From contig NZ_AP026369.1 in the NCBI RefSeq assembly GCF_040436365.1, forward strand, positions 1,365,501 through 1,429,500: 64,000 bases of DNA. Reading direction: 5' to 3'. Source of the DNA: Hydrogenimonas sp. SS33 (GTDB lineage: Bacteria; Campylobacterota; Campylobacteria; Campylobacterales; Hydrogenimonadaceae). The notes beneath the pieces were generated by a model. The model was not told the DNA's origin and ran no database searches. It was given only the letters and a program-made list of their open reading frames with translations. Positions within the stretch are counted from its first letter, which is position 1. Each line of letters starts with the position of its first letter. The position numbers and the translations under genes were made by a program. This document shows positions 1-8,194 of this stretch, piece by piece.

Positions 1-617
1 GCGATTCCCCGCTCCGCCAGGCCCGGGGCCGCCTTCATGGCGAAGTCGTTGATAGCCAGCGCCCCCTGGCTGCCTCCCAGGAAGATCACCCGCTCCACCT
101 TTTTTCGGGTGCGGGCGGTTTGGAAAAAGAGCTCCCTGACGGGGTAGTCGATGCGCTCCCCGTCGTAGGAGGAGAAGTAGGCGCGGCTCAAGGGGCGAAA
201 AAGTTTGTTGAGCCGCCCCGGCACGGCGTTTTGTTCATGGATGAACAGCGGCACGCCCGACGCCAACGAGGCGAAGGCGGCGGGGGCGGCGGAGAATCCC
301 CCCACACTCAACACCGCCGACACGCCATGCTCTTTCATGAAGCGTCGGGCCGACACCGCGCTTTTGAGCACCTGCACCATGGCGGCGGCCCTGCCCACGC
401 CCCGCCGGTTCACCACGCCCCGGGTCGGAAGAAAGAGCTTGGCGGCGAAATCCTCGTCGGCTTCGAACCACGTCCTGTCCTGCCCGCTCTCGCTGCCAAT
501 GTAAAGGGGACGCACCCCGCGTTCGATCAGCGCCTCCTTTACGGCCCGGACAATGGCCAGGTGCCCTCCCGTCCCGCCGCCGGTCAGAAGAATGGCTTGT
601 CGCGTCTTCCCTCTCAT
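1..617 (-). CDS. murG: MurG, lipid II synthase (UDP-GlcNAc transferase), 3' end beyond window
   Basis: The N-terminal ~205 residues read on the minus strand contain the MurG glycine-rich loop (LLTGGGTGGHL), the VLSVGGFSAAPAA segment and the HEQNAVPG motif. MurG transfers GlcNAc to lipid I on the inner face of the membrane, making lipid II. The ATG at 617 gives MRGKTRQAILLTGGG, a normal MurG start. No convincing Shine-Dalgarno sequence precedes it, because the upstream 42 nt are a heptamer array running into the dut stop codon. The gene lies downstream of ftsW and dut in the same orientation. The C-terminal UDP-GlcNAc-binding domain is outside the window. Confidence 0.93.
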   Translation of the reverse strand, partial: MRGKTRQAILLTGGGTGGHLAIVRAVKEALIERGVRPLYIGSESGQDRTWFEADEDFAAKLFLPTRGVVNRRGVGRAAAMVQVLKSAVSARRFMKEHGVSAVLSVGGFSAAPAAFASLASGVPLFIHEQNAVPGRLNKLFRPLSRAYFSSYDGERIDYPVRELFFQTARTRKKVERVIFLGGSQGALAINDFAMKAAPGLAERGI

Positions 618-618
618 C

Positions 619-660
619 CGTTCACCGTTCACTGTTCACTGTTTCCTGTTCACTGTTCAC
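619..660. repeat. Heptamer array (GTTCACC/GTTCACT type), six units
   Basis: Six 7-nt units read on the plus strand as cgttcac, cgttcac, tgttcac, tgtttcc, tgttcac, tgttcac. One unit is degenerate. The array overlaps the last codon of dut (stop at 657-659) and ends one base before the murG start codon, so it fills the position where the murG ribosome-binding site should be. The same unit family occurs inside the TolC signal-peptide coding region at 10815-10849. Confidence 0.85.
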
Positions 661-1358
661 CCGTTCCCCAGGGCATCATACGCCTCTTCCAGCTTCTCCA
701 TCAGGGCGTCGTAGGTGATGTCCGGATTTTGCGCCAGGATCTCCTGCATCACCACATTGTCCTCTCTGCCGTTCCAGATTTTGCGATAGGTCCCCTCCTT
801 GTAGCCGTGCTTCTGACGAAACTGGTTCAACGCATTCTTGCCGATGTAGAGTCGGTAGAGCTCGTCGAAGTCCATCCCGACGGCATCGACGCAGGTCCAG
901 AACTGCTCCAGCAGTTCCACCCTATAGGCCGGCGAATCATCCTTCACCAGTGCCAGCGCCATCAGGTCCTCGAAGGGTGCCAGCAGTTCGTCCAGCCGTC
1001 CCTTGTCCGCCTCGCTCCAGCTTTCGGGCACCCTGATCCCGCTCTCTTTCATCGTCTCCAGCGCCAGTTTCGCCGCCTCTTTCACCGGGAGAAAACGGAG
1101 CAGGTAACTCATGACGAAGTGCCAGATGTCGACCATCTCGATCTTCACATTCTCCAGGTCGATCCCCCCTTCGATGTTTTTCCAGTGCTTCCAGGGGAAA
1201 CTCTCGATCAGCTCCGCCGTCTCCATGACGATGCAGCGTTTCCAGTTGACCACCTTCCCCTGCTTCGTCATCCCGTCGCGCCATTTCGGGCCGTTGGTGT
1301 CGTCATTGAGCCGCTCCTGGAGGCGGAACATCTCTTCCATCTTCTTGCGTCTGTCCAT
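657..1358 (-). CDS. dut: Dimeric all-alpha dUTPase (MazG-like fold)
   Basis: This 233-aa protein matches the dimeric dUTP pyrophosphatase family found in Campylobacter, not the trimeric beta-fold enzyme. Helical metal-binding motifs are visible: METAELIES near residue 45 and VKIEMVDIWHF near residue 71, the ExxE...ExxD arrangement that binds Mg2+. The enzyme hydrolyses dUTP to dUMP, keeping uracil out of DNA and supplying thymidylate synthesis. The start at 1358 is preceded by AAGGATAG at a good distance. It lies between ftsW and murG on the same strand, probably cotranscribed. Confidence 0.9.
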   Translation of the reverse strand: MDRRKKMEEMFRLQERLNDDTNGPKWRDGMTKQGKVVNWKRCIVMETAELIESFPWKHWKNIEGGIDLENVKIEMVDIWHFVMSYLLRFLPVKEAAKLALETMKESGIRVPESWSEADKGRLDELLAPFEDLMALALVKDDSPAYRVELLEQFWTCVDAVGMDFDELYRLYIGKNALNQFRQKHGYKEGTYRKIWNGREDNVVMQEILAQNPDITYDALMEKLEEAYDALGNG

Positions 1359-1415
1359 TATTCTATCCTTTACCGTCGTACTTCAAGTTTCGGTTTTAAG
1401 CGGCCTTGAGGGACG

Positions 1416-2591
1416 TCACCCCATCTTCGCTCTCTTGCTCATGGAAAGGGCTATCCCGATGCCGATGCTCAGAGCCACCACCTGGGAGCCGCCGTAGCTG
1501 AGAAAGGGAACGGCGATCCCTTTGAGGGGGATGACGCCGCTGATTCCCAGGGCGTTGATGAGAAAGGCGAAACCGATGATCATCGCCATACCGGCGCAAA
1601 AAAGGTAGTAGAGGGGGTTCTCCACCCGTCCGGCGATCTTCATGAGACGGAAAATGACGAAAATCAGCAGCCCCGTCACCGCCATGACCCCCACGGCGCC
1701 GATCTCCTCCGCCATGCCCGCCAGGACGAAGTCGGTATGCACTTCACTCAAAAACCCCAGCTTCAGCACCCCGTTTCCGAGCCCCACGCCGAAAAGCCCT
1801 CCGTGGTGGATGGCATGGAGCGAGTTGGCCACCTGGTAGGGCTCTTCCGCCAGGTTCACCTTCGGGACGGTATGGGCCCACTGGGGAAACGCCTTGGCCA
1901 CGGCGTTTTGCAGCAGGAACCACCACCCTTTGAACCGTTCGATCCGGTGGGGCGAGGTGACGATGAAGCCCACGAACCCCATCAGGGCCAACAAAACCAC
2001 GAGGCCGAAGACCCGGAAGCTGCTGCCCGCCAGCACCATCATGAAGAGCAACGTCCCCGCCAGCACCAGCACCTGCCCCAGGTCGTTCTGAAAGACGGCG
2101 ATAATCAGCATCGCCATGGCGAAGAAGATGATATAGGGCAGAAGCATCCTGACCTCTTCCTTGAGGGTGTAACGCTTCCCGCCCATATGTTTCGGGGCGA
2201 TCTTTCTCGAAAAGCTCCAGGCCAGAAAGTAGACGAAGCCGACCTTGAAAAACTCCACCGGCGCGATGGAAACGGGCCCCAGGCGGATCCACCGCTTCGC
2301 CCCGCCGACGGCGTGGGCCATGCTTTCGGGCAGAAAGGGGATGGCGATCATCATCAGCAGCGAGAGGACGAAGATGGTGAGCCCTAGCCACTTCACCCCG
2401 CGGTCCGGGTCCATCCTCGCGATGCTCCACATCAGAATGATCCCGATCATCCCCGCCCCCAGCTGCCGGACCAGAAAATGGGTGGGGGAGGTGTTGAAAA
2501 GCAGCACCGTGTAGGCCGAGAGGGAGTAGCTGAATACGATCCCAATGACGATGAGAGTCAAGGCGGCGAGAAAGAGGGGACGGTCGATCAT
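1416..2591 (-). CDS. ftsW: FtsW/RodA-type SEDS peptidoglycan polymerase
   Basis: This 391-aa polytopic membrane protein has about ten hydrophobic segments and SEDS-family signatures: GGAKRWIRLGP, QNDLGQ, and the C-terminal VPFLSYGGS. SEDS proteins polymerise lipid II glycan strands together with a class B penicillin-binding protein. The neighbours dut-murG downstream, and flgB-flgC-fliE-ftsI a short way off on the other strand, match the Helicobacter-type cluster in which this gene is called ftsW. FtsW is preferred to RodA from this context and the presence of murG and ftsI, but the two paralogues are hard to separate by sequence alone. Confidence 0.88.
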   Translation of the reverse strand: MIDRPLFLAALTLIVIGIVFSYSLSAYTVLLFNTSPTHFLVRQLGAGMIGIILMWSIARMDPDRGVKWLGLTIFVLSLLMMIAIPFLPESMAHAVGGAKRWIRLGPVSIAPVEFFKVGFVYFLAWSFSRKIAPKHMGGKRYTLKEEVRMLLPYIIFFAMAMLIIAVFQNDLGQVLVLAGTLLFMMVLAGSSFRVFGLVVLLALMGFVGFIVTSPHRIERFKGWWFLLQNAVAKAFPQWAHTVPKVNLAEEPYQVANSLHAIHHGGLFGVGLGNGVLKLGFLSEVHTDFVLAGMAEEIGAVGVMAVTGLLIFVIFRLMKIAGRVENPLYYLFCAGMAMIIGFAFLINALGISGVIPLKGIAVPFLSYGGSQVVALSIGIGIALSMSKRAKMG

Positions 2592-2647
2592 TCGGCAGGT
2601 CTTTGCGATGGGCTACGGTTCAAAACTGATTTTTGATATTATATGGA

Positions 2648-3613
2648 ATGTTTACTGACAGAAAGGTTTGCTCCCGCCTTTTCAAAACGCTCGTTCCCGT
2701 CACCCTGCTCCTTTTCACGGCTGGGTGCGAGCGGCATCCCGCAGGCGTTCGCCGCGAAACCGCCCAGGCTCCCTTCATCCGCTACAAAGTGGAATCCTAC
2801 CGCCAGACCCGGGAGATTCTCGACCGCCTGGGCTACAGTGAGGAAGCGTTTCAAAAAGGGATGAAGGAGATTCCCCCCGTTTTGCTGACCAAAATCTCCG
2901 CCCGCTGGAACGAAGAGGCGAAAAAGATTCCCGTAGCCGAAAAGAAGAGCCTCTTTCTCAGGCTTCTCGCCGCCGGCGCCCTCATGGCCGACGCGGAGGT
3001 GCTGCAGGAGAGAAAACACCTTCTGGAACTGTTGCGGAAGATGGAAGAGGGGGAGATCTCCCCGAAAGAGAGCCGGTGGCTCCGCCGGCTCGCCCTCAAA
3101 TACAGAATCCTCAAAAGCCCCGACGGCATCCTGACCCCCGCCGGGCTGAAGGAGCTGCGCAGGCGGGTCGACATCGTTCCCCCCTCCCTCATCGTCGCCC
3201 AGGGGGCGATCGAAAGCGCCTGGGGCACCTCCCGCTTCGCCGTCGAAGGGAATGCGCTTTTCGGCCAGTGGCACTACGGGGGCGACGCCATGAAACCCAA
3301 AAAACAGCGAAAAGAGCTGGGAGACTACGGCCTCGCCCGCTTCAAAACCCCTCTCGATTCGATCCGTGCCTACCTTCTCAACCTCAACACCTACCCCGCC
3401 TACCGGCCTTTCAGGGATCTGAGGGCGAAACTCCGCGCCGAAGGCAAACCCCTGGATGGAAAGCTTCTCGCCGGCACCCTCACCCGCTACTCCGAGCGGG
3501 GCGAAGCCTACGTGGAGGACCTTCGCCGGCTCATCCGGGCCAACCGCCTCGGCTGGCTGGACCGTGCGAAACTGAAAAAAATGAAGCCGGTTTACATTCA
3601 TCCGGATAGATAG
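2648..3613 (+). CDS. Bax-like glucosaminidase lipoprotein
   Basis: The protein (about 321 aa) has a lipoprotein signal (VTLLLFTAGC, Cys near residue 23) and a C-terminal glucosaminidase domain of the Bax/FlgJ type with VAQGAIESAWGTSRFA, holding the catalytic Glu, followed by NALFGQWHY. Such enzymes cleave GlcNAc linkages in peptidoglycan and would act from a lipid-anchored periplasmic position. The ATG at 2648 gives the best signal peptide (MFTDRKVCSRLFKTL); an in-frame TTG at 2633 would add five residues. It is divergent from ftsW across about 55 bp. Transglycosylase versus glucosaminidase chemistry is not certain. Confidence 0.85.
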   Translation: MFTDRKVCSRLFKTLVPVTLLLFTAGCERHPAGVRRETAQAPFIRYKVESYRQTREILDRLGYSEEAFQKGMKEIPPVLLTKISARWNEEAKKIPVAEKKSLFLRLLAAGALMADAEVLQERKHLLELLRKMEEGEISPKESRWLRRLALKYRILKSPDGILTPAGLKELRRRVDIVPPSLIVAQGAIESAWGTSRFAVEGNALFGQWHYGGDAMKPKKQRKELGDYGLARFKTPLDSIRAYLLNLNTYPAYRPFRDLRAKLRAEGKPLDGKLLAGTLTRYSERGEAYVEDLRRLIRANRLGWLDRAKLKKMKPVYIHPDR

Positions 3614-3617
3614 ATTT

Positions 3618-3638
3618 TGGTCATTGGTCATCGGTCAT
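3618..3638. repeat. Short heptamer run, three TGGTCAT-type units
   Basis: Units tggtcat, tggtcat, cggtcat start five bases after the glucosaminidase stop codon. It is the same unit family as the arrays at 7193-7256, 54936-54963 and 55185-55256. Bases 3639-3743, between this run and the inverted-repeat element, show no gene or clear signal. Confidence 0.75.
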
Positions 3639-3743
3639 TGGGAAAACTCGGCTTTCTACTGGTTGCGCCTACCGCTTACTTCCTAACTTCCCGGAACTCT
3701 TGTTTCGGAACGATTCTTGCTTGTAAACTGCCAACAAATTAAT

Positions 3744-3986
3744 AACTGATGTTACGCAGTATATGCCACCATCCGCGGCATCAGCGTCGTGCTAGCACAA
3801 GGCGCGGCGGCGAGGCGTAGCCTTAGCTACGCCGATGGTGCCGCCCCTTCGGGGTCCAACGAGAACGCACACACTGACATCGTTGAAAAGAACCGAACGT
3901 AGCTTCGGCTATGCCCGAACCTTTTCGCCTCGCATCGTATGCGTTCTCGTTGGACGGAGGATGACATATACTGCGTAACATCAGTT
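3744..3986 (+). mobile_element. MITE-like element, copy 1 (243 bp)
   Basis: The ends are a perfect 21-bp inverted repeat (left end begins AACTGATGTTACGCAGTA; right end at 3966-3986 is its exact reverse complement), with looser complementarity further in. The interior is full of hairpins: CCCCTTCGGGG, GTAGCTTCGGCTA, and a 15-bp inverted pair beginning TCCAACGAGAAC at about 3857-3871 and 3940-3954. There is no open reading frame of note. A second copy lies at 31556-31828. The right end abuts the flgB ribosome-binding site. No clear target-site duplication is visible: flanks are aat on the left and aag on the right. Confidence 0.85.
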
Positions 3987-3999
3987 AAGAAGGATCGTC

Positions 4000-4422
4000 A
4001 TGCAGATCAGCCGTGTCCACAACCTGATGGCCGAAGCCCTCGATTACCGGGGGATGCGCCAGGATATGATCAGCGCCAACATCGCCAATGTCGACACCCC
4101 CTTCTACCGTTCCAGAGACATCGGTTTCGAAGGGGTCCTGGCGAAGGAGGCGGACAAAATTTTCCCCAAACCCTCCCCGAAACTGGCCCTGGCGCAGACC
4201 GAAAAGGGGCATCTTCCCGGCTTCGGTGACGACGCGCCCTCCAGGGCGGAAATCTTCTTCCGCGACGGCCACACGGCCCGCAACGACGGCAATACGGTGG
4301 ACCTGGACGTGGAGACGACGGAGATGGCGAAAAACACGGTTATGTACAACGCCATCGTGGCGGCGCTCAAAAAGGACAGCGCCCTCTTCCGCAGCGTCCT
4401 GGACGCTTCGGCGAAAGTGTAA
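4000..4422 (+). CDS. flgB: Flagellar proximal rod protein FlgB
   Basis: This 140-aa protein has the N-terminal rod/hook family signature (DMISANIANVDTPFYRSRDI) and the C-terminal helix that pairs with it to form a coiled coil. FlgB assembles the proximal rod on the MS ring, exported through the flagellar type III apparatus, so no Sec signal is expected. It starts the flgB-flgC-fliE-ftsI run, with 13-nt spacing to flgC. AAGGATCGTC precedes the ATG, immediately after the right end of the MITE-like element, so transcription must read through or start within that element. Confidence 0.95.
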   Translation: MQISRVHNLMAEALDYRGMRQDMISANIANVDTPFYRSRDIGFEGVLAKEADKIFPKPSPKLALAQTEKGHLPGFGDDAPSRAEIFFRDGHTARNDGNTVDLDVETTEMAKNTVMYNAIVAALKKDSALFRSVLDASAKV

Positions 4423-4435
4423 GGAGTAGCGGACC

Positions 4436-4930
4436 ATGGCCTTTCTGAGCAGCTTCGACATCAACGGCTACGGCCTCTCGGCCCAGCGCTTCCGGGTCGA
4501 CATCATCAGCGCCAACATCGCCAACGCCAACACGACCCGAACCGACGAAGGAGGCCCCTACCGGCGGCGGGAGGTGATCTTCAAAGCTTTCAATTTCGAT
4601 AAAGTTTTACAGAGTAAAATGGAAGAAGATAGCGACTACCTTCCCTACTCCGACCCGCTGGAGGAGGGGATGGAAGGCAAAACGGCCCAGCCGCCGGTCA
4701 TGGGGGTCGTGGTCGACAAGGTGGTGCGCGACGACAGCCCGCCGAAGATGAAGTACGACCCCTCCAACCCGGACGCGGACGCCAACGGGTATGTGGCCTA
4801 CCCCAACATCAACCCGGTGGTGGAAATGGCCGATCTTATAGAAGCGACCCGGGCCTACCAGGCCAACGTGGCGGCGTTTCAGAACGTGAAGGCGATGGCC
4901 ACCAGCGCCATCGACATTCTAAGAGCCTAA
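4436..4930 (+). CDS. flgC: Flagellar rod protein FlgC
   Basis: This 164-aa protein carries the N-terminal motif IISANIANANTTRT, the typical FlgC segment YDPSNPDADANGYVAYPNIN, and the C-terminal VVEMADLIEATRAYQANV shared by rod and hook proteins. It is a proximal rod subunit next to FlgB. The ATG at 4436 is preceded by AAGGAGTAGCGGACC. Length and domain order are normal for the family. Confidence 0.97.
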   Translation: MAFLSSFDINGYGLSAQRFRVDIISANIANANTTRTDEGGPYRRREVIFKAFNFDKVLQSKMEEDSDYLPYSDPLEEGMEGKTAQPPVMGVVVDKVVRDDSPPKMKYDPSNPDADANGYVAYPNINPVVEMADLIEATRAYQANVAAFQNVKAMATSAIDILRA

Positions 4931-4943
4931 GGAGCGACGTTTC

Positions 4944-5243
4944 ATGGAGAAAAACATTCAGGGTGTCGGCCGACTCTCCACCGCCGATCTGCTCAAAAAG
5001 GGGAGCGAAACCCAGAAGAGCGGCGAGAGCTTCTCCGATGTATTGAAGGAGACGATCGGTGAAGTGAACGACCTGCAGAAAGAGGGCCAGAAGGCGATGA
5101 GCGACATCGCCACGGGCCAGGTCAAGGACCTCCACCAGGCCGCCATCGCCATCGACAAGGCGGAACTCAGTATGAAAATGATGCTCGAAGTGCGCAACAA
5201 GGCGATCAACGCGTACAAAGAGATTCTCCGCACCCAGATCTGA
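4944..5243 (+). CDS. fliE: Flagellar hook-basal body protein FliE
   Basis: This 99-aa protein ends with the FliE signature (AAIAIDKAELSMKMMLEVRNK followed by AINAYKEILRTQI). FliE links the MS ring to the rod and is among the first rod components exported. AAGGAGCG lies upstream of the ATG, and the gene sits 13 nt after flgC and 18 nt before ftsI. Confidence 0.96.
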   Translation: MEKNIQGVGRLSTADLLKKGSETQKSGESFSDVLKETIGEVNDLQKEGQKAMSDIATGQVKDLHQAAIAIDKAELSMKMMLEVRNKAINAYKEILRTQI

Positions 5244-5261
5244 CACTTCCCGCTTCCCGAC

Positions 5262-7097
5262 GTGTCGAAAACCCAAAAATCCCCTTCCGGCTCCCGCGTC
5301 AGCGAAGCGCTCAACCGAAAAGCGAAACTTTTGCTGCTTTTCGTCATGGTGCTTTTTCTGGCGCTCCTCTTTTTCGGCGCCCTCACCCACGTCGCCGTCG
5401 GCAAACGGCACATTCCCCAGCTGGTCATCAGCGAAACCAACCGGGCATTGCGCGGGGGCATCGTCAGCAAGGAGGGGTTCAGGCTCTCTTTTAGCCAGAA
5501 GCTTTACAAAGCGATGGTCAACACCCACAACATCGACCCGGACAAAAGAGAGCTCTTCGTCAACCTCTTCAGCATCTACAGCGGCATCCCGGCGGATGAG
5601 ATCAGGCAGAGGCTGCGTCGCAAAGGGAATGTGGTCCTCTCCTACGCCATCGACGCCAACCGGGCGAAATACCTCAAGGAACTGGCCCGCAAGCTCCGCC
5701 TTCTGAAGGTCTTCGTCCCCTACAAGACCCCCGGGGGGCGCATCATCAAATACGGCCTGAGCATCACCGAAAGCGGGGAGTCGCGCATCTTCGCCTACCA
5801 CGACATGCTCACGCCGGTACTGGGCTACATGAAGAAGCGGGAAGAGGATGGCTTCACCCGCCCCGTAGGCGTCAAAGGGCTCGAAAAGTACTACGACGAA
5901 CAGCTCCGCCCCCTCCAGAACGGCCTGGTCAAGGGGGAACGGGACATCGGAAACACGATCATCCTCAACGCCGACAGCTTCGTCCGCCCCGCCATCGACG
6001 GCATGAGCCTCTTTCTCAACATCCCCGTCGCCTTTCAGAAATCCCTCGAAGCGGTGCTGGACAAGGCGAAGGCCGAACACGAAGCCAAAGAGGTCATCGC
6101 CGTCGTCATGGAGGCCGGAACGGGCCACATCCTGGCCCTCGCCACCTCCAACCGCTACGACCCGGAGCATATCCGCAAGCGGGACTACCCCTCCCTCAAC
6201 GTGGCCGCCTCCGAATACACCTACGAACCCGGCTCGGTCATGAAGCCGGTCACTTTCGCCCTGCTGCTGGAGAGCCACAAAGTCAACCCCCTGGAGATCG
6301 TCCGTACCTACAACGGCCGCTTCAAGCTGGGGAGGAAGGTGATCACCGACGAACACAAGGCGGCCTGGCTGAGCGCCGAAAACGTCATCGTCTACTCCTC
6401 CAACATCGGCATCGCCCAGCTGGCCCAGCGGCTCGACGGGGTGGAGTTCACCGAGGGGCTCAAGGATTTCGGCTTCACCCGGAAAACCGGGATCGACCTG
6501 CCCTACGAACATACCGGCATCATGCCCCACGTCACCCAGATGGAGAGCGAGATCTACAAAGCCACCGTCGCCTACGGTTACGGCATCCGGGTGACCCTGA
6601 TGCAGCTGGTGAGGGCCTACAATGTCTTCAACAACCGGGGGCGCCTCGTGGAGCCCAAGATCGTCGGCGACATCGTCGACCCCCTGGGCAGGCACTACGA
6701 CATCCCCTACAACGAGGAGCCCCGGCAGGTGATCCCCCCCGCCACTGCCTACACGGTCAAGAAGATCCTCGAAAAGGTCGTCGCCAAGGGTACGGGAACC
6801 AAGGCGCAGATTCCGGGTCTGACCATCGGCGGAAAAACGGGAACCGCCCATATCGCCGCGAAAAAGAAGCGGGGGTATGCCAAACTCTACAACAGCACCT
6901 TCATCGGCTTCGCCGACGACAAGAGCCGGCGCTACACCATCGGCGTCCTGGTCCGCCAGGCAAAGAAGCCCTACCACTACTTCGCCGCCATGTCGGCGGT
7001 ACCGATATTCAAACAGGTGGTGGAGCTGATGGTCGACCAGGGGCTGCTGACACCCGACCCGAGCCTTGGCCACTACCCGAAACTATCGCATCATTGA
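5262..7097 (+). CDS. ftsI: Class B penicillin-binding protein (FtsI/PBP2-like transpeptidase)
   Basis: This 611-aa protein has one N-terminal membrane segment (LLLLFVMVLFLALLFFG, about residues 22-40), a PBP dimerisation region, and a transpeptidase domain with all three active-site motifs: SVMK (nucleophile Ser, near residue 325), SSNIG and KTGTAH. It cross-links peptidoglycan, probably at the septum with FtsW. The start is GTG at 5262, 18 nt after fliE. The coupling of fliE to ftsI is conserved in Helicobacter and relatives. The C-terminal region is short, without PASTA repeats. Confidence 0.93.
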   Translation: MSKTQKSPSGSRVSEALNRKAKLLLLFVMVLFLALLFFGALTHVAVGKRHIPQLVISETNRALRGGIVSKEGFRLSFSQKLYKAMVNTHNIDPDKRELFVNLFSIYSGIPADEIRQRLRRKGNVVLSYAIDANRAKYLKELARKLRLLKVFVPYKTPGGRIIKYGLSITESGESRIFAYHDMLTPVLGYMKKREEDGFTRPVGVKGLEKYYDEQLRPLQNGLVKGERDIGNTIILNADSFVRPAIDGMSLFLNIPVAFQKSLEAVLDKAKAEHEAKEVIAVVMEAGTGHILALATSNRYDPEHIRKRDYPSLNVAASEYTYEPGSVMKPVTFALLLESHKVNPLEIVRTYNGRFKLGRKVITDEHKAAWLSAENVIVYSSNIGIAQLAQRLDGVEFTEGLKDFGFTRKTGIDLPYEHTGIMPHVTQMESEIYKATVAYGYGIRVTLMQLVRAYNVFNNRGRLVEPKIVGDIVDPLGRHYDIPYNEEPRQVIPPATAYTVKKILEKVVAKGTGTKAQIPGLTIGGKTGTAHIAAKKKRGYAKLYNSTFIGFADDKSRRYTIGVLVRQAKKPYHYFAAMSAVPIFKQVVELMVDQGLLTPDPSLGHYPKLSHH

Positions 7098-7104
7098 AGT
7101 GAGC

Positions 7105-7285
7105 AGTATCAGCGAAGCTGATTTCGAATGTGTTGTCAAGGATTTGGATCAATTCTACGAAATTTTAAACTGCGAATCATTCTCAACGCGCCCCAATGAC
7201 CAATGACCAATGACCAATGACCAATGACCAATGACCAATGACCAATGACCAATGACCAAAAATCAAAGAGGGGCAAAGCCCCGTT
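7105..7285. repeat. Dispersed repeat B, copy 1, with nine-unit CCAATGA array
   Basis: The sequence closely matches 55098-55292. In order on the plus strand it holds a small hairpin (ATCAGCGAAGCTGAT), an AT-rich core, a palindrome-like GAATCATTC resembling half of a Fur-type box, nine tandem CCAATGA units (7193-7256), and a GC hairpin GGGGCAAAGCCCC. It lies between the 3' ends of ftsI and panC. Confidence 0.85.
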
Positions 7286-7286
7286 C
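7267..7286 (-). terminator. Probable intrinsic terminator of panC, inside repeat B copy 1
   Basis: On the minus strand, 15 nt after the panC stop codon, the hairpin GGGGCTTTGCCCC is followed by TCTTTGATTTTT, a plausible rho-independent terminator. The same hairpin follows the acyl-CoA ligase gene in copy 2 of the repeat. Confidence 0.6.
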
Positions 7287-7300
7287 CGATGACTACAAAA

Positions 7301-8122
7301 TCAAAGCCAAATATTGTCGATGAGCCTGGTCGCCCCGACTCTGGCGGCGACAAGGATGATGCTCTTTTTCAGCTCGACACGCTCCTGCGGCCTGAAATCC
7401 CGGTCCACAATGGCCACATACTCCACATCGATCCCGCGCATCACCTCCCGCATTTCCGCCTCGATCGCCTCCGCCGACCGTTCCCCCGCCATGACCATTT
7501 TCGACGCCCGCTTCAAGGCCTTGGAAATCGAAAGGGCCCGGCGCCGCTCTTCGGGGGAGAGGTAGACGTTCCGGCTGCTCAGGGCCAGGCCATCCTCTTC
7601 ACGAACCGTCTCCATCGGCACGATCGTCACCGGAAGGAAAAAATCCTCCGCCATCTTCTGCAAAATCCGCAGCTGCTGGGCATCTTTTTTTCCGAAATAG
7701 GCGAAATCGGGTTGCACGAGGCCGAAGAGTTTCATCACCACCTGCACCACGCCGTCGAAGTGCCCCGGCCGGCGGTGCCCTTCGAGAATGTAGCCCAGAT
7801 AAGCCGGCGCCTTGAGGGTTACCTCATCCTCATGGTAGATGGCGGAGGCGTCGGGCATGAAAAGAAGGTCCACCCCCGCCTTTTCGCAGATGAGCCGATC
7901 CGCCTCCTCCCGCCTGGGGTATTTCTCCAGGTCTTCGCCCGGCAGAAACTGGGTCGGGTTGACGAAGACGGAGACCACCACATGGTCGTTCTCCTCCCTC
8001 GCCCTTCGTATCAGCGACAGATGGCCCGCATGCAGCGCCCCCATGGTCGGCACGAAACCCACACTTCCCTCCATCTTCCCTCTCTCTTCCCGCAGCGCCT
8101 GGATGGTTCGAACGATTTTCAC
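7301..8122 (-). CDS. panC: Pantothenate synthetase PanC
   Basis: This 273-aa protein shows the ATP-binding HIGH-type motif in [34 protein letters not shown] and the SSRN segment ([14 protein letters not shown]). It condenses pantoate and beta-alanine with ATP to make pantothenate, the coenzyme A precursor, in the cytoplasm. The start is GTG at 8122, preceded by AAAGGG. It is divergent from prfB. Length is normal. Confidence 0.97.
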   Translation of the reverse strand: MKIVRTIQALREERGKMEGSVGFVPTMGALHAGHLSLIRRAREENDHVVVSVFVNPTQFLPGEDLEKYPRREEADRLICEKAGVDLLFMPDASAIYHEDEVTLKAPAYLGYILEGHRRPGHFDGVVQVVMKLFGLVQPDFAYFGKKDAQQLRILQKMAEDFFLPVTIVPMETVREEDGLALSSRNVYLSPEERRRALSISKALKRASKMVMAGERSAEAIEAEMREVMRGIDVEYVAIVDRDFRPQERVELKKSIILVAARVGATRLIDNIWL

Positions 8123-8136
8123 GGCATCCCTTTGGG

Positions 8137-8142
8137 TATAAT
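8137..8142 (+). promoter_or_regulatory. Likely -10 box of the prfB promoter
   Basis: TATAAT preceded by TTTGGG, 58 nt upstream of the prfB start. No good -35 box is seen, which is usual for the housekeeping sigma factor of this group. Confidence 0.5.
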
Positions 8143-8194
8143 TGCATCAAAATTTTTACTTAAGTGATAAGTGAATTATAACGAAGGACGCCCC

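Noticed and set aside
120-1409. Long plus-strand frame opposite murG and dut
   Set aside because: Antisense to two well-recognised genes, rich in His/Arg/Pro as expected of a GC-rich shadow frame.
4836-7073. 745-codon minus-strand frame opposite ftsI
   Set aside because: The plus strand has clear FliE and penicillin-binding protein motifs; the minus frame is a shadow.
7193-7256. CCAATGA array as a CRISPR
   Set aside because: Units are 7 bp in direct tandem with no spacers.
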